Of a DNA stretch of 35,696 bases, positions 31,575-35,696 are shown piece by piece (within the stretch, counting starts at the first letter, position 1; every line of letters begins with the position of its first letter). A model generated the notes under the pieces. The model saw only the letters and a program-made list of their open reading frames with translations, ran no database searches and was not told the DNA's origin. Both the position numbers and the translations under genes were made by a program. Origin of the DNA: Pseudomonadota bacterium (GTDB lineage Bacteria; Pseudomonadota; Gammaproteobacteria; Berkiellales; Berkiellaceae); the NCBI GenBank assembly GCA_018241965.1, contig JAFECS010000022.1:1-35696 (forward strand), written 5' to 3'.

Positions 31575-32564
31575 TTAAGTAAATAGAACTTCAGATTCTA
31601 CGCCTTGGTTTTCCAATACCTGTCGCAGTTGTTTAAGCGCTTCGACTTGTATTTGGCGTACACGTTCACGTGTTAACCCCACTTTTTGTCCCACTTCTTC
31701 TAAGGTGGCTTCTTCATACCCATAAAGCCCAAAGCGCTGCGCTAAAATGGAACGTTGCTTGTCATTCAGATTTTGTAAGCAAGCATTCAAACGCGTATAT
31801 AAGTTATTGTTTTCAAGCTCAATGGCAGGCTCTTCAGATTCATTATCTGCTAATGCTTCTAAGAGTGGTTTTTCAGATTCATCACCCATAGGCGTATCTA
31901 AAGATAAGGTTTTTTCATTGAGCCGTAATAATTTATTTACTTCATCTGGTGAGATATTTAACGCTTTAGCGATATCTTCATAGGAAGGTTCATTTTCAAT
32001 ACTTTGCGCTAACTCGCGTGCTTTTCTTAAATAAGTATTGAGCTCTTTGATCACATGGATGGGCAAACGAATTGTACGCGTTTGATTCATTAAAGCGCGT
32101 TCAATATTTTGACGGATCCACCAGGTTGCATAAGTTGAAAAGCGAAATCCTCTTTCAGGATCAAATTTTTCAACAGCGCGTATAAGGCCTAAATTGCCTT
32201 CTTCGATAAGATCAAGCAAGGTTAATCCGCGGTTTAAATAGCGTCTAGCAATTTTTACCACCAAGCGCAAATTACATTGGATCATGTGATTACGGGCTTT
32301 CAAATCGCCTTGCAAAGAAAGTCTTGCATAGAAAATTTCCTCTTCAGCGCTTAATAAAGGTGAAGAACCAATTTCTCTTAAATAGATTTGGGTAGGATCG
32401 ACATCAGAAGTAGAAAGAACTTCTTTGTCTTCTTCTATCACATCCTCAATGACTTCACTGGCTTCATCATCTTCAAGTTCAACCTCTTCTTGGTCTGTTA
32501 CATTACTTCTTTCTTCAGTTTCTTGGTACGAAAAATCGATGGGGCCGTTCCAAACATATTTCAT
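31575..32564 (-). CDS. rpoS: RNA polymerase sigma factor RpoS
   Basis: The stationary-phase and stress sigma factor has 329 aa: an acidic N-terminal extension (about 15-50), region 1.2 ([21 protein letters not shown]), region 2 ([36 protein letters not shown]), region 3 starting at the RpoS-typical [17 protein letters not shown], and region 4 with the helix-turn-helix [20 protein letters not shown]. The ribosome site is GGAGGG before ATG 32564. The usual upstream partner nlpD is absent; ihfB is divergent instead. In intracellular gammaproteobacteria RpoS often governs the transmissive phase. Confidence 0.95.
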   Translation of the reverse strand: MKYVWNGPIDFSYQETEERSNVTDQEEVELEDDEASEVIEDVIEEDKEVLSTSDVDPTQIYLREIGSSPLLSAEEEIFYARLSLQGDLKARNHMIQCNLRLVVKIARRYLNRGLTLLDLIEEGNLGLIRAVEKFDPERGFRFSTYATWWIRQNIERALMNQTRTIRLPIHVIKELNTYLRKARELAQSIENEPSYEDIAKALNISPDEVNKLLRLNEKTLSLDTPMGDESEKPLLEALADNESEEPAIELENNNLYTRLNACLQNLNDKQRSILAQRFGLYGYEEATLEEVGQKVGLTRERVRQIQVEALKQLRQVLENQGVESEVLFT

Positions 32565-32748
32565 TTTTAAACCCTCCAGGGATAGCTAATGCCTGCTTTG
32601 AATATGCATTCTGCATGCCTAGAAGTTTTTTTTATTAATAATCAAGCAGCTAGTCATTTTCGGGTTTGAGACAGTTTTTGAAAATGTAAAAGAGTCTGGC
32701 AGTTGAAATGAGTGGGCATAAAGGTGTTAAATGGACTTTAGCTCTGGA

Positions 32749-32754
32749 TATAAT
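32749..32754 (+). promoter_or_regulatory. Candidate -10 box upstream of ihfB
   Basis: A perfect TATAAT lies 35 bp before ATG 32789. No good -35 is found at the usual distance (TGTTAA, 18 bp). The 224-bp divergent gap between rpoS and ihfB shows no gene. Confidence 0.35.
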
Positions 32755-32788
32755 AATTTAGTGTGTAGGAAGCAAAAGGCGACATGGA

Positions 32789-33094
32789 ATGACAAGAGCA
32801 GAATTGATCGATGCCTTGGCTGCTAAGCAACCGCATATCCCCATCAAGCTCATAGAGCAAGGGGTCAAAGAGGTATTTGAGCAGATGGCTGTTGCTTTAG
32901 AAAATGGTCAAAGAATTGAAATCCGTGGCTTTGGCAGTTTTGCACTGCGGTATCGGCCTCCTCGTACAGCTCGCAATCCTAAAACAGGAGAATATGTTGC
33001 CACGGAGGAGAAATATGCTCCTCATTTCAAACCAGGGAAGGAACTTAGAGAACGTGTGAACGAAGCTGCACTTTCACACCATGAGGAGAATTAA
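32789..33094 (+). CDS. ihfB: Integration host factor beta subunit
   Basis: IhfB is one half of the IHF heterodimer that sharply bends DNA. The 101-aa protein matches IhfB closely: [35 protein letters not shown], the DNA-intercalating arm [12 protein letters not shown], and [16 protein letters not shown]. The usual neighbour rpsA is not present. The next gene starts 5 bp after the stop. Confidence 0.96.
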   Translation: MTRAELIDALAAKQPHIPIKLIEQGVKEVFEQMAVALENGQRIEIRGFGSFALRYRPPRTARNPKTGEYVATEEKYAPHFKPGKELRERVNEAALSHHEEN

Positions 33095-33099
33095 TCACA

Positions 33100-33972
33100 A
33101 TGGATAACAGTATGTTTAATAACAAACAACATAATAAATCTTACTTGTCTGTCGTGCAGCTTACTCTCTTTTTGTTTTGTTTTTTATTTCATTCTTTATC
33201 ACATGCTGTGTGTGGTATGGATGAAGACGACGATTACTACGGTAATGCCGAAACCTGTCCTTTTAAAAACGCTGTTGAAGGTACTGAAGGATTAGCGCCT
33301 GGCGATGTGGCTTTTCTTAATGCCGTGAATGCAACCCGTATTATTAATCGTTGGTATATGCGATTAATGGTAGGCAAGCCAAAGTTAAAGATCAGTGATT
33401 TTGATAATGAATCTGGTGGTATATTTACTGGGCTTCAAGCTCCCATTGGTTCAATTAATCAAAACTTATTGATGGCAACATTAGCCGGTGGCTATTTTTG
33501 GGAACAATGGGCACTGGAGTTTGAAATATTATTTTCTAAACGACTCGATCAATCAGAGACAATTAACTTTGCAGGGATCCCGGTTACTGGTTCATTTGAG
33601 CTAAATCAAGCTGCAGCTTTTCTCAATGCGCAATATGTATTTCCACGCTTGTTTAGTTGGTATCCCAGAAGATTACAACTTCACTTAGACGCTGGCGCAG
33701 GTGCGGCCTTAAAGGCAACGAGTTCTTCACTAACTGTTGGGGCAGTAGGGCCTATTAGTGGTTCAACACGAAATGTCACTGCTGCGGCGAATTTGGGCGC
33801 AGGGGCACGTTATCAAGTGACTGCGAATGTCTTAGTTGATTTGGCATATCGCTATTTCTTTTTAGGTAAAACAACTTTTGGACCTATAGCAGCGGGTGCC
33901 AATAGCCTTCAATTTTCTGCTAAAAAGAACCAAATAAATGGATTCTTTGTTGGTGCTTTATATCAGTTTTAG
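33100..33972 (+). CDS. Outer-membrane beta-barrel protein
   Basis: This 290-aa secreted protein begins with a long signal sequence (charged start to about 14, hydrophobic VVQLTLFLFCFLFHSLSHA, cleavage near A36). The mature part has alternating polar/hydrophobic strands and Gly-rich turns typical of an eight-stranded OmpA/OmpW-like barrel, and it ends GALYQF with the C-terminal aromatic residue recognised by the BAM machinery. After the signal an acidic cluster (MDEDDDYYG) is notable. The exact family is not recognised. It lies between ihfB and the Sel1 lipoprotein with short gaps (5 and 24 bp), so the three may be co-transcribed. Confidence 0.8.
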   Translation: MDNSMFNNKQHNKSYLSVVQLTLFLFCFLFHSLSHAVCGMDEDDDYYGNAETCPFKNAVEGTEGLAPGDVAFLNAVNATRIINRWYMRLMVGKPKLKISDFDNESGGIFTGLQAPIGSINQNLLMATLAGGYFWEQWALEFEILFSKRLDQSETINFAGIPVTGSFELNQAAAFLNAQYVFPRLFSWYPRRLQLHLDAGAGAALKATSSSLTVGAVGPISGSTRNVTAAANLGAGARYQVTANVLVDLAYRYFFLGKTTFGPIAAGANSLQFSAKKNQINGFFVGALYQF

Positions 33973-33996
33973 GTAATTAGCCAGGGAACTTCGGCA

Positions 33997-35696
33997 ATGA
34001 CGATAACCTCTTCACGATTAGCCATATTAATTGGCGTTGTTTTTGCTTTGTATGGCTGTCAGAGCCAACCTACAAAGTGGTCCTGGACAAGCAAGAGTGC
34101 GAAAACAGCGCAAGCTACTCAAGAAAAGGCACCCATTGCTGAAGAAAAAGTTTTATACGCTAAAAAATCGACACCAAGTACTAAAAAGTCAAAATCTAAA
34201 AAAGCGAAAAAATCAAAGCAGCGCAATTTACTTGCAAAAACAAAAATACAGAGCGCTCCTAAAGATAAAGAAACAAAGTTAAGTAAATCTAGCGGTTCTA
34301 AAAGCTGGTGGGCCAAGTCAAATAAGCCAAAAGCACCTTCAGTAGAAAACAAACGATTTGCTAAAAAAGAAAAATCAAAACAAACGCTTTCTACAAAAAG
34401 TACTTTGCAAGCCTCACTTTTCAAGGGGTGGTGGTCCGCTCCTAATGTGGGTGAAGAGCATGGTGAATTTTGGGGCAAAAGATGGTGGTGGGGTAAACAA
34501 GTTTATCTACCACCTGGGGCCGATGGATTATTTGTTAAAGGTGAGCAATATTACCGCGATGAATCGGTAGAAAATTTAGAAAAAGCACGTTATTACTTTG
34601 AACTTGCCGCCAATCAGGGCAATAAATTTGCTCAAGGTCGTTTAGGTGAAATGTCCTATTATGGAAGAGGTTTGCCACAAAACGATGAAGTAGCCGCTGC
34701 TTGGTTTAGAAAAGCAGCCACGCAAGGATTAGTTTCTGCCCAATTAATGATGGGGGATATGTACCTTGAAGGTCGCGGTGTTCCCAAAGATATCGATAGC
34801 GCAAAATATTGGTATGAATGTGCTATTTCGCAAAATAATGTCGATGGCATGTTAAGGCTGGGACAGTTGTACGAAACCTATTCTAAGAATTATAACGATC
34901 ATCTGCGCGCTATAGACTTATACAAGCAGGCCACTTCTTTAGGGGCAAAGGATGGCAAGTATCGTTTAGGCTATGTGTATGCACATAGCGAAGTGATACC
35001 CAGAAATTATCGTAAAGCACTACATCTTTACCAAGAAGCAGGCGAAGCAGGGGTAGCTGATGCGTATGCTGAGATTGGCGAAATGTATTTAGCCGGTAAA
35101 GGGGTTACCCAAGATAAAGCGCAAGCGTTGCATTGCTTTATTAAAGCAGCAGAAATGGGATCAGCCGTTGGTGCATTTAACGTTGGTGTGATGTATGAAT
35201 TTGGCGATTGGGTGAAAAAGGATTATCACAAAGCGCATTATTGGTATCGCATGGCTTCTGATTTTCATTACCCTTATGCAGCTTTTCGTTTAGGAGAATT
35301 TTATTCAGCAGGATTTGGGGTGCCAGTGGATTATACCATTGCCAATTATTGGTATAAATTAGCCGCTGAGGACGATATCGCCTTAGCGCATACCCGTCTT
35401 GGCGATCATTACATGATTGGACGCGGATTTTATCGAGATCCTTATCAAGCTTATCTACATTATTGCGAAGCTGCTAAGTTAAAAGATGTTTATGCGCAAT
35501 ATATGTTAAGCGAACTGTATATATTAGGGATCGGCGTTCCGTACTCACTTGAAAAATCTGTGTATTGGTATGATTTAGCTGATAAAGCCAGCGGTAATGC
35601 GGTGGCAAAATACCAAGTAGGCAGACATTTCCAATTTGGTGAAGGTTTTGAACAAGATATTGAAGAAGCGATGTGGTGGTATGAATTAGCCGCAAG
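33997..35696 (+). CDS. Sel1-repeat lipoprotein (3' end outside the window)
   Basis: The frame is open from ATG 33997 to the window edge, at least 566 codons. The N-terminus is a lipoprotein signal with lipobox LYGC (Cys21), so Lgt should modify it. Residues 31-140 are a Lys/Ser/Ala-rich low-complexity linker with paired tryptophans (W104-105, W145-146, W163-165). From about 190 on, Sel1 repeats follow one another, e.g. AQGRLGEMSYYGRGLPQN and MMGDMYLEGRGVPKD with A-x2-WY-x2-AA helices; I count about ten or more. Such repeats bind proteins or peptidoglycan-related partners; in Legionella, Sel1 proteins aid host entry. Function here is inferred only. Confidence 0.9.
   Translation, partial: MTITSSRLAILIGVVFALYGCQSQPTKWSWTSKSAKTAQATQEKAPIAEEKVLYAKKSTPSTKKSKSKKAKKSKQRNLLAKTKIQSAPKDKETKLSKSSGSKSWWAKSNKPKAPSVENKRFAKKEKSKQTLSTKSTLQASLFKGWWSAPNVGEEHGEFWGKRWWWGKQVYLPPGADGLFVKGEQYYRDESVENLEKARYYFELAANQGNKFAQGRLGEMSYYGRGLPQNDEVAAAWFRKAATQGLVSAQLMMGDMYLEGRGVPKDIDSAKYWYECAISQNNVDGMLRLGQLYETYSKNYNDHLRAIDLYKQATSLGAKDGKYRLGYVYAHSEVIPRNYRKALHLYQEAGEAGVADAYAEIGEMYLAGKGVTQDKAQALHCFIKAAEMGSAVGAFNVGVMYEFGDWVKKDYHKAHYWYRMASDFHYPYAAFRLGEFYSAGFGVPVDYTIANYWYKLAAEDDIALAHTRLGDHYMIGRGFYRDPYQAYLHYCEAAKLKDVYAQYMLSELYILGIGVPYSLEKSVYWYDLADKASGNAVAKYQVGRHFQFGEGFEQDIEEAMWWYELAA

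Noticed and set aside
34031..34282. Lysine/arginine-rich 83-aa open frame
   Set aside because: It is the shifted-frame shadow of the Lys-rich linker in the Sel1 lipoprotein, whose frame stays open from 33997 to the window end.

Overview
The window looks like the chromosome of an AT-leaning gammaproteobacterium of the Legionellales/Coxiella-like type, probably host-associated. The housekeeping gene order is gammaproteobacterial: aroQ-accB-accC, prmA-dusB-fis-purH-purD, rpoS and ihfB. Mixed in are eukaryote-like proteins: an ankyrin protein, a Ulp1/C48-type cysteine protease, a Sel1-repeat lipoprotein, and several coiled-coil or lysine-rich proteins of unknown family. The lineage is inferred from this mixture. 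No 16S gene or secretion-system gene lies in the window to prove it.

Layout. 1-5.1 kb (+): TSUP transporter, lgt, thyA, folA, an unrecognised helical protein and a DUF374-type acyltransferase. 5.1-12.0 kb (-): an EamA transporter, then the compact run prmA-dusB-fis-purH-purD-mutM with several overlaps. 12.0-19.4 kb is an accessory island: a double-glycine leader peptide, a coiled-coil protein with basic nuclear-localisation-like motifs, a C48-like protease, an ankyrin protein with a possible permuted papain-like C-terminus, a second coiled-coil protein, and an IS200-like HUH transposase (RAYT type) between inverted arrays of palindromic repeats. 19.4-21.7 kb (-): accC, accB and aroQ. The island therefore splits the usual accC-prmA neighbourhood. 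21.7-22.2 kb is a non-coding stretch with degenerate direct repeats. 22.2-26.0 kb: dsbD, cutA and a two-receiver diguanylate cyclase. 26.0-28.2 kb: groES-groEL behind a sigma70-type promoter and a perfect CIRCE operator. 28.2-31.5 kb: an Ala-rich hypothetical protein, coq7, a bufferin-type DUF2282 gene directly followed by a DUF2063 gene with no MNIO gene between them, a ZapB-like coiled coil and a DUF2970 membrane protein. 31.5-35.7 kb: rpoS (-), then ihfB, an outer-membrane beta-barrel protein and a Sel1-repeat lipoprotein that runs off the window end.

How the genes fit together. The core genes cover fatty-acid initiation (accBC), purine and thymidylate/folate synthesis (purHD, thyA, folA), envelope maturation (lgt, dsbD), protein folding (groESL), DNA repair (mutM) and global regulation (fis, ihfB, rpoS, a c-di-GMP enzyme). 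The most unusual content is the 12-19.4 kb island and the bufA-bufC pair lacking bufB. Three further palindromic repeat families sit in intergenic gaps.
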